39,792 nt of DNA. It comes from Lachnospiraceae bacterium. Its GTDB lineage: Bacteria > Bacillota > Clostridia > Lachnospirales > Lachnospiraceae. The position numbers and the translations under genes are program-made. Shown here one piece after another: positions 25,995 to 33,821 of this stretch. The first letter of the stretch is position 1; each line of letters starts with the position of its first letter. Below the pieces are notes generated by a model, which saw nothing but the letters and a program-made list of their open reading frames with translations, was not told the DNA's origin and made no database searches. Location: contig JAAWIS010000028.1 in assembly GCA_022796475.1 (NCBI GenBank), positions 1 through 39,792 of the forward strand. The letters run 5' to 3'.

Positions 25995-26108
25995 TTATTA
26001 AAATCTCCTGATATCATAGCATGGTTATGAGTTAAATTTGGCTGTAAAATAATGTTCTCCGCCACCGTGCAGCCTTTAAGCAGAGCGTTTCTGCATCACG
26101 GGAGTTTC

Positions 26109-26134
26109 TTATGATATAAAAAATTATATCATAA
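26109..26134. promoter_or_regulatory. Palindrome over the protease promoter -10
   Basis: TTATGATATAA-AAAA-TTATATCATAA is a perfect 11-bp inverted repeat. On the minus strand it contains an extended -10, TGATATAAT (26123-26131). A regulator bound here would block protease transcription. Confidence 0.5.
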
Positions 26135-26231
26135 TCTTTCCAGTCAAAGATGAAATTTATGTGAAGAATTTCTTACAAAGCGAAATAAAAGATGTAAAAA
26201 AATTAGAGGAAATTTTTTTGCTAACTATGCA

Positions 26232-26260
26232 TTGAAAAAATTTTTTATTTATGCTATATT
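26232..26260 (+). promoter_or_regulatory. Promoter of nanE-nanK-rpiR
   Basis: TTGAAA (26232-26237), a 17-bp spacer and TATATT (26255-26260). The -35 overlaps the palindromic tract GAAAAAATTTTTT, which also occurs upstream of the transporter operon. Confidence 0.65.
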
Positions 26261-26323
26261 AGAAATAACAAATACAGGTTATTGCAACTTTTTGTGCAAA
26301 TTGTAAAAAGGAGGAACTTTTTC

Positions 26324-27022
26324 GTGAACAAACAGGAATTTTATGATCGGATCAAGGGACAAATTATAGTGTCATGCCAGGCATTGCCCGGAGAGCCGTT
26401 GTATGTGGAAGAGAAGTCAATTATGTATTTAATGGCCAGGGCAGGCAAGATGGCAGGAACACCAGCGATTCGTACCAGCAGTATCCGTGACGTAATCGCG
26501 ATAAAGGAGGAAACGGGGCTTCCGGTAATTGGACTGGTAAAGATTCAGTATCCTGGATTTGAGAGCTATATCACACCAACTATGAAAGAAGTAGACGAAT
26601 TGGCGGCAGCAGGAAGTGATGTTATTGCGTTAGACTGTACCCTTCGCCAAAGAGGAGACGGCAAGACGGTAAATGAGTTTATAACAGAAGTTCGCCAAAA
26701 GTATCCGGATGCGATCCTGATGGCAGATATTTCTACATATGATGAAGGAGTTAATGCCTGGAAACTGGGGATTGATATCGTGGGTACTACTATGAGCGGA
26801 TATACCCCTTATTCTCCGAAGCTGGATCAGCCGGATTATGAGTTAGTGCGCCGTTTATCAGAAACACTGGATGTTCCGGTAATCGGTGAAGGCAAGATCC
26901 ATTACCCGGATCAGGCTGCAAAAGTGCTGGAAGCCGGAGCACATGCAATTGTGGTCGGAGGGGCGATTACCAGGCCTTTGGAAATTGCAAACCGTTTTAT
27001 GGATGCTATCAAGAACCGTTAG
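26324..27022 (+). CDS. nanE: N-acetylmannosamine-6-phosphate 2-epimerase
   Basis: The 232-residue cytoplasmic TIM-barrel enzyme starts at GTG 26324, 8 bases after AAAGGAGG. It shows NanE motifs: IIVSCQALPGEPLY, PVIGLVKIQYPG, VIALDCTLRQRGDG, VGTTMSGYTPYS and VIGEGKIHYPDQA. It converts ManNAc-6-phosphate to GlcNAc-6-phosphate, the step after NanA and NanK in sialic-acid breakdown. The length is normal. It is first in an operon with nanK, 14 bp away. The nagA/nagB genes needed downstream are not in the window. Confidence 0.95.
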   Translation: MNKQEFYDRIKGQIIVSCQALPGEPLYVEEKSIMYLMARAGKMAGTPAIRTSSIRDVIAIKEETGLPVIGLVKIQYPGFESYITPTMKEVDELAAAGSDVIALDCTLRQRGDGKTVNEFITEVRQKYPDAILMADISTYDEGVNAWKLGIDIVGTTMSGYTPYSPKLDQPDYELVRRLSETLDVPVIGEGKIHYPDQAAKVLEAGAHAIVVGGAITRPLEIANRFMDAIKNR

Positions 27023-27036
27023 ACAGGAGGAACACT

Positions 27037-27948
27037 GTGAGGATCGCAGCATTGGACATTGGAGGGACTTCTATCAAGTCAGGAATCTGGACAGGGGACC
27101 TTCCTAAAGAGGTAAAAGAACAGAACACCGAAGCAAAACTTGGAGGCGCTCATGTGATGGAGCAAGCCAAAAGGATACTCCACAGCTATGGCAGTTTTGA
27201 CGCCATCGGGATTAGCACTGCAGGGCAGGTAGATTCTGTAAACGGGATGATCCGTTATGCCAATGAAAACATTCCTGGCTACACAGGGATGAAAATCCGG
27301 GATATTATGGAAAAGGAATTTTCAGTTCCGGTTGCAGTAGAAAATGATGTTAATGCTGCGGCCATAGGAGAAAGCCGGTTCGGAGCAGGCCGGGACATGG
27401 AACATTTTTTGTGCATTACTTATGGAACCGGCGTAGGCGGGGCGGTGGTCTTAAACCGTTCGATTTATCGCGGAAGCTGCTTTTCAGCCGGTGAATTCGG
27501 AGGAATTTTGATTCATCCGGAGGACAGGAGAAAGGGAGAACCTTTCAGCGGATGTTATGAAAAATATGCATCCGCAACTGCACTGGTTGCCAGAGGAAAG
27601 AAGCTGGATGAAAATTTAGACAGCGGCAGAAAGATTTTTGAACGAATTAAAGAATCAAAGGTGCAAGAACAGGTGGATCAGTGGATTGATGAGATTGTCT
27701 GCGGATTGATTTCTCTGATTCATATTTTCAATCCCTCCGGTATTGTACTTGGGGGAGGCGTGATGGCACAGCGTTATATTCTGGAGCAAGTGCAGGAAAA
27801 AGTAAAGAATCAGATCATGCCCAGCTTCTGCCAGTTAAAAATCTGTCAGGCTCAGCTTGGAAATCAGGCAGGGCTTTTAGGGGCGGCAAGCCTGGCGGCA
27901 GAAGCTCTGGAAAGACAACAAAGGAGCGTATTAGAAAAGGATTTTTAA
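27037..27948 (+). CDS. nanK: ROK family sugar kinase, probable N-acetylmannosamine kinase
   Basis: The 303-residue protein starts at GTG 27037 after AGGAGG. The phosphate-binding motif DIGGTSIKSG (7-16) and catalytic D104 in VENDVNA are present, with ITYGTGVGGAVV as the second nucleotide motif. The usual ROK zinc motif CxCGxxGCxE is degenerate: only GCYE remains (172-175). It should phosphorylate ManNAc at the 6 position, feeding nanE. The position directly between nanE and an RpiR gene supports this; a related ROK kinase for GlcNAc or glucose is the alternative. Confidence 0.85.
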   Translation: MRIAALDIGGTSIKSGIWTGDLPKEVKEQNTEAKLGGAHVMEQAKRILHSYGSFDAIGISTAGQVDSVNGMIRYANENIPGYTGMKIRDIMEKEFSVPVAVENDVNAAAIGESRFGAGRDMEHFLCITYGTGVGGAVVLNRSIYRGSCFSAGEFGGILIHPEDRRKGEPFSGCYEKYASATALVARGKKLDENLDSGRKIFERIKESKVQEQVDQWIDEIVCGLISLIHIFNPSGIVLGGGVMAQRYILEQVQEKVKNQIMPSFCQLKICQAQLGNQAGLLGAASLAAEALERQQRSVLEKDF

Positions 27949-28001
27949 ATACGTTCAGGGAACAGTCAGAATACAGCTAGTTTTAGATAAGGGGGATTGT
28001 T

Positions 28002-28859
28002 ATGCCAAGTGACTTTATTACTAAAATTCGTTCCTCATACAACCAACTGACTAAGGCAGAAAAAAAAGTAGCAGATTATATTCTTGCATATCCAAAAGAT
28101 GTGTTATTTATGTCAATTACTGATCTGGCAGAGGCCTGCGAAGTAGGAGATACCAGTGTATTCCGGTTCTGCAAAACCATGGAATTAAAGGGTTATCAGG
28201 AATTTAAAATGATGCTTTCCTTAAGCATCAGTGAAGGACAGGAAGATGTAGATCAGTTTACGGGCAATAATATTTCCCTGGATGATTCGTTTGGGGAATT
28301 AACAAAAAAGGTGCTGAATACGAATATTAATGCTTTGACGGAAACGTATTCTCTGATTCGGGAGGACGACGTGAACCAGGCGATTATCATGCTTCATGAA
28401 GCCAGGCGAATCTTCTTCTTCGGCGTAGGTGCCAGTATGCTTACTGCTATGAAAGCAATGAATAAGTTTCTGCGGATTGAAAATAAAGTGTTCGGGATTC
28501 AGGACTCCCATATGCAGGCTATGGCAGCCGCAACCATGTCTGAGGAGGATGTGGCAGTTATGTTTTCCTATTCAGGAGCCACTAAGGATACAATCCATGT
28601 GGCAGAAGTGGCAAAAAGAGCAGGGGCAAAAATCATCTGTGTTACCCGGTTTGTTAAATCGCCCCTCAGTGCATATGCAGATATTACATTACTTTCCGGG
28701 GCAAATGAAGGGCCGCTCCAGGGGGGCTCCACCTCAGCAGAGATCAGCCAGCTTTTTTTAATCGATCTGCTGTATATGGAATACTACAAACGCTATTTTA
28801 ACCAGTGCAGCGTTAATAATGAAAAAACCAGTGCGTCAGTAACGGAAAAGATGTGTTAG
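28002..28859 (+). CDS. RpiR family transcriptional regulator
   Basis: The 285-residue protein has an N-terminal helix-turn-helix of the RpiR type (LTKAEKKVADYILAYP, SITDLAEACEVGDTSVFRFC) and a C-terminal SIS sugar-phosphate-binding domain (FFGVGASMLTAMKAMNKF, VAVMFSYSGATKDTIHVAEV). RpiR regulators in nan loci usually sense ManNAc-6-P or GlcNAc-6-P and repress the pathway. It lies 53 bp after nanK with a GGGGG site and ends the operon at a terminator. It is the natural candidate to bind the palindromes upstream of nanE, between the esterases and before the transporter. Confidence 0.9.
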   Translation: MPSDFITKIRSSYNQLTKAEKKVADYILAYPKDVLFMSITDLAEACEVGDTSVFRFCKTMELKGYQEFKMMLSLSISEGQEDVDQFTGNNISLDDSFGELTKKVLNTNINALTETYSLIREDDVNQAIIMLHEARRIFFFGVGASMLTAMKAMNKFLRIENKVFGIQDSHMQAMAAATMSEEDVAVMFSYSGATKDTIHVAEVAKRAGAKIICVTRFVKSPLSAYADITLLSGANEGPLQGGSTSAEISQLFLIDLLYMEYYKRYFNQCSVNNEKTSASVTEKMC

Positions 28860-28880
28860 ATTGAATACGGAAAGAAAAAG

Positions 28881-28960
28881 AACTCAGCAAACATAAACGC
28901 AAAGGCTTGAATTTAGCAAAGAAACTGCTCCTAAATTTTGTTTATGAATGCTGAGTTTTA
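28881..28960. terminator. Large bidirectional terminator after rpiR
   Basis: AACTCAGCA and TGCTGAGTT close the structure, with CATAAAC/GTTTATG inside after a 2x2 internal loop and a further inner pairing (AATTTAG with CTAAATT). It runs into TTTTATTTT on plus and TTCTTTTTC on minus, serving the SGNH gene too. Confidence 0.75.
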
Positions 28961-29070
28961 TTTTAGTGAACCACTTGGCATTTGGAGTCATTAAGTGCTG
29001 GAAGGCCTGGGGAGTGAGTGGGATATTACAATGTTGCCTTCAGCAGACTGGAGTGAATTGAGAGGCTGAG

Positions 29071-29712
29071 CTAAGGAATGATTCCCGGAATCAGATCAGC
29101 AAGGGCCTTTGCGAGAGCCTGGTGTCCCTGGGCGGTCAGATGCATATAGTCAATATGGTTATTTTCTGTTGCTGCTTCATTTGCATCAAAGTAATGGCAC
29201 TTCATCAATTCAGCGATTTTTTTAAATTCACTGCCAAGAGCTTCTGATTTTTCAGCACATCCCCGTCCCATGGTAGCGCCAACTTCGGTTTGTTCATATT
29301 CCTTTTCTATATTTTTGGGAGTGATAATTAAAATATTAGCCTTGTTCCGCCAGCAGTCAGTGGTGGCAATGGCTTTGGCTACCAGGCGTTTCAGGCCTAA
29401 GGCAATACAGGCGGCAGAAGAAGAAAAGCGTTCTTTTGTATCATTGGTTCCCAGCATGATAATGAGAAGATCCACCGGTTCATGGCTCATCAGGCAGGGA
29501 TAGATATAGGACAGGCCAGACAGCCCTTCGTGAATCGGGTCATCGTAACAGGTAGTGCGGCCGGATAACCCTTCTTCCAGAACCAGATACTCATCTCCTA
29601 AATATTGTTCCAGCAGTTTGGTCCACCGCTGATCCTCTCCGAAACGTCCGTTATCCTCCGCACGATAGCCGTGTGTATTGGAATCACCAAAGCATACGAT
29701 GTGTTTTTTCAT
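29071..29712 (-). CDS. SGNH/GDSL hydrolase, candidate sialate O-acetylesterase
   Basis: The 213-residue cytoplasmic protein starts at ATG 29712, 7 bases after AGGAGG; the ATG at 29718 is too close to that site. Block I is CFGDSNTHG with nucleophile S11, block II Gly is in EGLSGRTT, block III is LGTNDTK, and block V is the DYMHLTAQGHQ Asp/His. The family contains esterases that deacetylate sugars. Its position, divergent from a second esterase inside a nan locus, suggests removal of O-acetyl groups from imported sialic acid; this is inference. A general carbohydrate esterase is the alternative. Confidence 0.85.
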   Translation of the reverse strand: MKKHIVCFGDSNTHGYRAEDNGRFGEDQRWTKLLEQYLGDEYLVLEEGLSGRTTCYDDPIHEGLSGLSYIYPCLMSHEPVDLLIIMLGTNDTKERFSSSAACIALGLKRLVAKAIATTDCWRNKANILIITPKNIEKEYEQTEVGATMGRGCAEKSEALGSEFKKIAELMKCHYFDANEAATENNHIDYMHLTAQGHQALAKALADLIPGIIP

Positions 29713-29757
29713 TGCCATACCTCCTTGCAGAAATCAATTTGAATCATTTAGTTTTCT

Positions 29758-29828
29758 GATTGTTTTGTAACAATCATATCATTGTTTGTTTCGGAAATCA
29801 ACGAAAATAAAAAATATTTTTCGTGATT
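29758..29828. promoter_or_regulatory. Palindrome cluster between divergent esterase genes
   Basis: Half-sites GATTGTT (29758), AACAATC (29769) and ATTGTT (29781) form two overlapping inverted repeats. A third inverted repeat pairs AATCA-A-CGAAAA (29796-29807) with TTTTCGTGATT (29818-29828). All fall across the promoter and leader of the SGNH gene and upstream of the alpha/beta hydrolase. Confidence 0.45.
29773..29801 (-). promoter_or_regulatory. Promoter of the SGNH gene
   Basis: On the minus strand TTGATT (29796-29801), 17 bp, and TATGAT (29773-29778) preceded by TGA (extended -10). The -35 lies inside the palindrome at 29796-29828. Confidence 0.65.
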
Positions 29829-29867
29829 GATATAAAATAAAAAAAAATACCAAAAGGCGGGAAAAAT

Positions 29868-30731
29868 ATGATAACAGAAGAAAATAAAGAAAAAATTTTT
29901 CAGAAAATCCCTGTTAAAGTTCCGGGGCAGCTTAAAAAGGAAGGCTGCCTAAGGGTGTATTTATGGGATGCTTACCTCCGGAAAGGAGGAAAGCAGGAGG
30001 AAACGCCTGGGAAAACAGCAGTGATTATCTGTCCGGGAGGAGGTTATTGGCAGGTAGTGGAGAGAGAAGGGGAACCTGTGGCAAAGGCTTTTGCCCATAT
30101 GGGATGCCAGACCTTTGTGCTGGAGTACAGCGTGCTTCCTGACGGATTTCCAACCTCTCTTTTAGAGCTTGCAAAGGCAGTTGCCATCGTCCGGAACCGG
30201 GCAAGAGAGTGGGGGGTTGATCCGAACAAAATTATTGTGTGCGGTTTTTCCGCAGGCGGCCACTTGGCCTGCAGCTTAGGGGTATTTTGGAACCGGGAAT
30301 TTGTATGGAAGGCAATAGGCGAAAAGGGGGGAGAAGGGATCCGGCCAAATGGGATGATACTGGGATATCCGGTTATTACTTCCGGACCTTATGGCCATAA
30401 AAAATTTGCCGAAAGGCTGTTTGAGCATAAAGGAGGGCCATCAAAAGAAGAGCTTGAACTGGTTTCGTTAGAAAAACAAGTAAGCAGTGATACTCCTAAA
30501 GCATTTATCTGGCAGACTTGCACTGATCAGGATGTGCCAGTGGAAAACAGCCTTCTTTTGGCAATGGCGATGCGGATGAAGGGACTGAACGTAGAGCTTC
30601 ATATCTTTCCTGACGGCCCCCATGGCCTGTCACTGGCTTCTGGGGAAACAGCGGCAGGAGAACCAAACTTTTTGAACCCTCACTGTGAAACTTGGCTGAC
30701 AGAAGTGGAGTGGTGGCTGAAAAAGCTGTAA
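29868..30731 (+). CDS. Alpha/beta hydrolase, acetyl-esterase type
   Basis: The 287-residue cytoplasmic protein has an oxyanion motif ICPGGGYW (54-61), nucleophile elbow GFSAGG with S128, a late Asp in TDQDVPVENS and His in FPDGPHGLSLA. This is the arrangement of small-molecule acetyl esterases/acetylxylan esterase-like hydrolases. The start follows AAGGCGGG, a modest ribosome site. It lies immediately upstream of the transporter operon (194 bp) and divergent from the SGNH gene. Deacetylation of sialic acid or another sugar is inferred from context. Confidence 0.82.
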   Translation: MITEENKEKIFQKIPVKVPGQLKKEGCLRVYLWDAYLRKGGKQEETPGKTAVIICPGGGYWQVVEREGEPVAKAFAHMGCQTFVLEYSVLPDGFPTSLLELAKAVAIVRNRAREWGVDPNKIIVCGFSAGGHLACSLGVFWNREFVWKAIGEKGGEGIRPNGMILGYPVITSGPYGHKKFAERLFEHKGGPSKEELELVSLEKQVSSDTPKAFIWQTCTDQDVPVENSLLLAMAMRMKGLNVELHIFPDGPHGLSLASGETAAGEPNFLNPHCETWLTEVEWWLKKL

Positions 30732-30776
30732 CAATCGCCTAAGGCAAAAAAGAAAAAATTTTTTTTATAAACATTA

Positions 30777-30805
30777 TTGACAAAAATTATTTCTACACTT
30801 ATAAT
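30777..30805 (+). promoter_or_regulatory. Perfect sigma-A consensus promoter of the transporter operon
   Basis: TTGACA (30777-30782), exactly 17 bp, TATAAT (30800-30805). A promoter this strong normally needs repression; the palindromic A/T tract at 30752-30766 lies 10 bp upstream. Confidence 0.85.
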
Positions 30806-30811
30806 AGGATT

Positions 30812-30900
30812 ATCAACAACGGCGCGGCAGATGGAAAGGAAATCGGATTGTTTGGCAGCAGGACAACAGGCTTGCCAAAGGGCATCTGTACGCGCTCCTA
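30812..30900 (+). ncRNA. Candidate structured leader RNA (unrecognised family)
   Basis: From the predicted start the leader folds into an outer stem (GCGCG-CAGATG at 30822-30833 with CATCTG-CGCGC at 30883-30895) and an inner stem (TTTGGCAGC at 30851-30859 with GCTTGCCAAA at 30870-30879). A 17-nt purine-rich strand lies between them on the 5' side. The ribosome site follows 15 nt later. No known riboswitch class is recognised. Confidence 0.4.
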
Positions 30901-30925
30901 CTATTTAGAAGGAGGATATGGTTAA

Positions 30926-32650
30926 ATGAGAAAAAGAAAGATTTTATCACTGGGCCTGGCACTTGTAATGGCAGTATCTTTGGCAGCCTGCGGCTCAGGC
31001 AATCCGGCGCCGGCAGATACCTCTTCGGCAGCAGCCGGAGGTCAGACGAATGAAACAGCCTCAGGGGGAGAAGGTGCTTCGGCCGATGCTGCTGCACCTG
31101 GGGAGTCAGGAGTTCTTTACAGCAATGGCGGCCCTTCTGAATTTTTTGAAACCCCATGGCTGAATCCGGGAACTTACATGTATAACAAGGCATTGTACAG
31201 TCATCTGATTTTTGCCGATGAGAACCTGGCTCCTGTAAGCGGAGAAGGGGATTTGGCTCAAAGTTATGAGATGAGCGACGACGGTTCTACCTTAACCTTT
31301 ACCTTAAGGGACGGCATCACCTGGCATGACGGGGAGCCGATTACCGGGGAAGAAGTACAGTGGAATATCGAATACTCGTTAAAGACCACAGTGTTAAACT
31401 CTGTATTCCGTTCTACGTTTGAGGCGCTGGAAGGCGCGGCTGCCTATGTGGACGGAAGTGCGGAACATATTTCCGGCATCACTGTAGATGGAAATAAAGT
31501 TACTTTGAATTTTGAAAAGGTTGCACCAGACGCTCTGCTTACCTTTACTCAGTTTGCTCTCCTTCCAAAAAAGCATCTTCAGGATACGGATCCCATTTCT
31601 CTGCAGCAGGCCAAGTACTTCCAGAGTCCCATTGGATCCGGACCATTTATGGTTGGTGAGGTGCAGATGAACAACTACACCATCTTAAAGCCTTTTGAAG
31701 GATACTGGGGCGGCGCTCCTTCCTTTACCATCCACTTAAATCCAAGTGCCGGCGACAGCGACGCCAACTTTGTGACCAATGCAAAGGCTGGCCGTTTAGA
31801 TTACGCATACACCAAGAATATTGCTGATGTAAAGGCTCTGGAGGGAACGCCAGGACTGACTATCGATACAGTAAATGTTCGCTATACCCGTCTGTTATAC
31901 TTAAATAAATTTAATAAAGAAGACGGTTCACCAGCTCCTTTGGCAGATGAACGTGTACGTCAGGCTATCGCTTATGCTCTGGACATGGATGCTATCTTAG
32001 AGGGTATTTTCGAGGGTGCAGCCCTTCCGGCAAACAGCTTAACACCTGACGGTGCAGATAAGGTTGACGGGCTGAATGATTACGCTTATGATCCGGAAAA
32101 AGCTAAAACTCTTTTAGCAGAAGCAAACTGGGATCCAAACACGGAACTGGATGTGGTTTACTATTACACGGATCAGATGACTCAGGATTTAATGGCGATT
32201 ATCCAGCAGTATTTGTCAGAAGTTGGGATCAAGATTAACGCCCATCTGGTAGAAGGTGATTTGGCTACCATCCTTTGGAAAGCACCGGAAGATCCGGTAA
32301 ACGGACCAAGTGCAGTAACCTGGGATATGTGCTATGCAGCAAATGCAGCTCTTTCCCTTCATGAGTACTATGACCGCTATGCAACTGGTTACTCCATCAA
32401 CTCCCACACCCCAAGTGATCCAAAACTTGATGAGCTGATTGCAGCAACTAATGCATCGGTAGACGCAGAAGTTCAGAAGAAAGCTTTCTTTGAACTTCAA
32501 AAATATGAAAATGAAACCTTATTTGAACTGCCTCTGTACTACCAGCCAATTTTCCTGCTTCACAGCGATAAGATTGAGTCTGGCCTGGACAAAATTGGAA
32601 ATCCCCAGTTTAACTACAACTGGAATATCCAGAATTGGAAGATTAAATAA
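30926..32650 (+). CDS. Peptide-type (family 5) ABC transporter binding lipoprotein
   Basis: The 574-residue protein has a lipoprotein signal with Cys22 in SLAAC and a Ser/Ala/Gly-rich linker to ~65. The body is a solute-binding family 5 fold: LAQSYEMSDDGSTLTFTLRD, ITWHDGEPITGEEVQWNIEY, YFQSPIGSGPFMVGE, ADERVRQAIAYALDMDAI, KIGNPQFNYNWNIQNWKIK at the end. Family 5 normally carries peptides or nickel, but SatA of Haemophilus ducreyi and the Corynebacterium glutamicum SiaEFGI binding protein are family 5 members that carry sialic acid. The nan genes on both sides make sialic acid the likely cargo; that is inference. AAGGAGG lies 9 bases before ATG 30926. Confidence 0.92.
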   Translation: MRKRKILSLGLALVMAVSLAACGSGNPAPADTSSAAAGGQTNETASGGEGASADAAAPGESGVLYSNGGPSEFFETPWLNPGTYMYNKALYSHLIFADENLAPVSGEGDLAQSYEMSDDGSTLTFTLRDGITWHDGEPITGEEVQWNIEYSLKTTVLNSVFRSTFEALEGAAAYVDGSAEHISGITVDGNKVTLNFEKVAPDALLTFTQFALLPKKHLQDTDPISLQQAKYFQSPIGSGPFMVGEVQMNNYTILKPFEGYWGGAPSFTIHLNPSAGDSDANFVTNAKAGRLDYAYTKNIADVKALEGTPGLTIDTVNVRYTRLLYLNKFNKEDGSPAPLADERVRQAIAYALDMDAILEGIFEGAALPANSLTPDGADKVDGLNDYAYDPEKAKTLLAEANWDPNTELDVVYYYTDQMTQDLMAIIQQYLSEVGIKINAHLVEGDLATILWKAPEDPVNGPSAVTWDMCYAANAALSLHEYYDRYATGYSINSHTPSDPKLDELIAATNASVDAEVQKKAFFELQKYENETLFELPLYYQPIFLLHSDKIESGLDKIGNPQFNYNWNIQNWKIK

Positions 32651-32712
32651 GGCAGTTAGAAACAGACTGGCATAGCCCTTGTGGATTGGCCTTTGATAGG
32701 GCCGCACACACT

Positions 32713-32734
32713 TTCCTTCTGAAGACAGAAGGAA
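32713..32734 (+). other. Intercistronic hairpin after the binding-protein gene
   Basis: TTCCTTCTG-AAGA-CAGAAGGAA is a perfect 9-bp stem with a tetraloop, followed by GGAA tandem repeats. It probably protects the binding-protein message 3' end. Confidence 0.5.
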
Positions 32735-32764
32735 GGAAGGAAGGGCAAAAGACAGCAACAGGAG

Positions 32765-32826
32765 GCGCCGCAAAACCCGTAATCACAAGCAGGATAGTTG
32801 AGAAATGGAGTTTTGTGGCGCTTTTT
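32765..32826 (+). terminator. Attenuator-like terminator before the permease genes
   Basis: GCGCCGCAAAAC (32765-32776) pairs with GTTTTGTGGCGC (32810-32821, one G-U) around a 33-base loop, then TTTTT. TAATCAC in the loop (32780) is complementary to GTGATTA (32828) next to the ribosome site, so alternative pairing is possible. Confidence 0.55.
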
Positions 32827-32846
32827 CGTGATTAAGGGGTGAAAGA

Positions 32847-33809
32847 ATGGCAAAATATACCGTAAAAAAATTATTGGGGATCATTCCCATGCTTTTGATT
32901 ATAACCTTTATCATTTACTGGCTCTTGGATTTGACGCCAGGTGATCCGATTTCTTACCTGATGGATCCGGAAGCCCTTGCCCGGTTAAGTGAAAGTCAGG
33001 TGGCGGCATTAAGGGCACAGTATGGCTTGGATGATCCATTCTTTATCCGGTATTTTAAGTGGCTGGGAAGAATTCTTCAGGGGGATTTCGGGTTCAGTTC
33101 TTCCAGCGGCGTACCGGTAATTCAGATTATGGCAGAGCGGCTTCCGGCAACGTTGGAACTTGCAGTGGCAGCCCTTTGCATTTCTACTTTCTTAGGAAGC
33201 GTATTAGGTGTTCTGGGTGCGATTAATAAAGGCAGCATCGGCGACAATGTCCTGACAGTAGCAGGCATGATTGGCGTTTCCATCCCTCAGTTTTTCTTTG
33301 GCGTATGTGCAATCCTGATTTTTGCGTTAAATCTTGGCTGGCTTCCAGTAGGCGGAAGAACGGATCCGGAGGTTGTAAATTTTGCCGGCCGGATTAAGTA
33401 TATGGTAATGCCTGCTTTGGTATTGGGGATTTCCATGACAGCAGGTGTAATGCGGTATGCAAGAAGCAGTATGCTGGATACCATGAATAAAGACTACATA
33501 AAAACGGCAAGAAGCAAAGGACTGCCGGAGTGGCGGGTAAACCTGGTTCATGGCTTTCGTGTGTCATTAACCCCTGTAATCGTTTTGGTTGGCTTCCGCC
33601 TTCCCACTCTGATTGCAGGATCGGTAGTAATTGAAACGGTATTCCAGTGGCCGGGGATCGGAAGCGCCTTTAATACGGCAGTTCGTTCCCAGAACTACAA
33701 TCTGGTTATGATGCTGGCGCTGCTGTTTGTATTTATGACCTTGTTTGCAAGTACCCTGGTAGATATCCTGACAGCGGCTCTGGATCCGCGTGTTAAGCTG
33801 AACGGTTAA
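32847..33809 (+). CDS. Peptide-type ABC transporter permease (DppB family)
   Basis: The 320-residue protein has six membrane segments with the DppB-type start (YTVKKLLGIIPMLLIITFII, DLTPGDP) and the EAA-like loop DYIKTARSKGLPEWRVNLVH. It ends with AALDPRVKLNG, typical of the family. It follows the attenuator-like structure and precedes the second permease by 12 bp. Confidence 0.93.
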   Translation: MAKYTVKKLLGIIPMLLIITFIIYWLLDLTPGDPISYLMDPEALARLSESQVAALRAQYGLDDPFFIRYFKWLGRILQGDFGFSSSSGVPVIQIMAERLPATLELAVAALCISTFLGSVLGVLGAINKGSIGDNVLTVAGMIGVSIPQFFFGVCAILIFALNLGWLPVGGRTDPEVVNFAGRIKYMVMPALVLGISMTAGVMRYARSSMLDTMNKDYIKTARSKGLPEWRVNLVHGFRVSLTPVIVLVGFRLPTLIAGSVVIETVFQWPGIGSAFNTAVRSQNYNLVMMLALLFVFMTLFASTLVDILTAALDPRVKLNG

Positions 33810-33821
33810 GGAGGGAATAAG

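Larger units (their letters stand above)
25995..26323. other. Divergent regulatory gap between protease and nanE
   Basis: The 329-bp gap is AT-rich from 26100. It holds the palindromic protease promoter (26109-26134), the nanE promoter (26232-26260) and an inverted repeat in the nanE leader (TTGCA at 26282, TGCAA at 26295). No gene is apparent. Confidence 0.6.

Noticed and set aside
30918-30929. Three-codon ORF ATG GTT AAA TGA overlapping the binding-protein start
   Set aside because: Its ATG is only about 2 bases after AAGGAGG, too close for initiation; the ATG at 30926 is correctly spaced.
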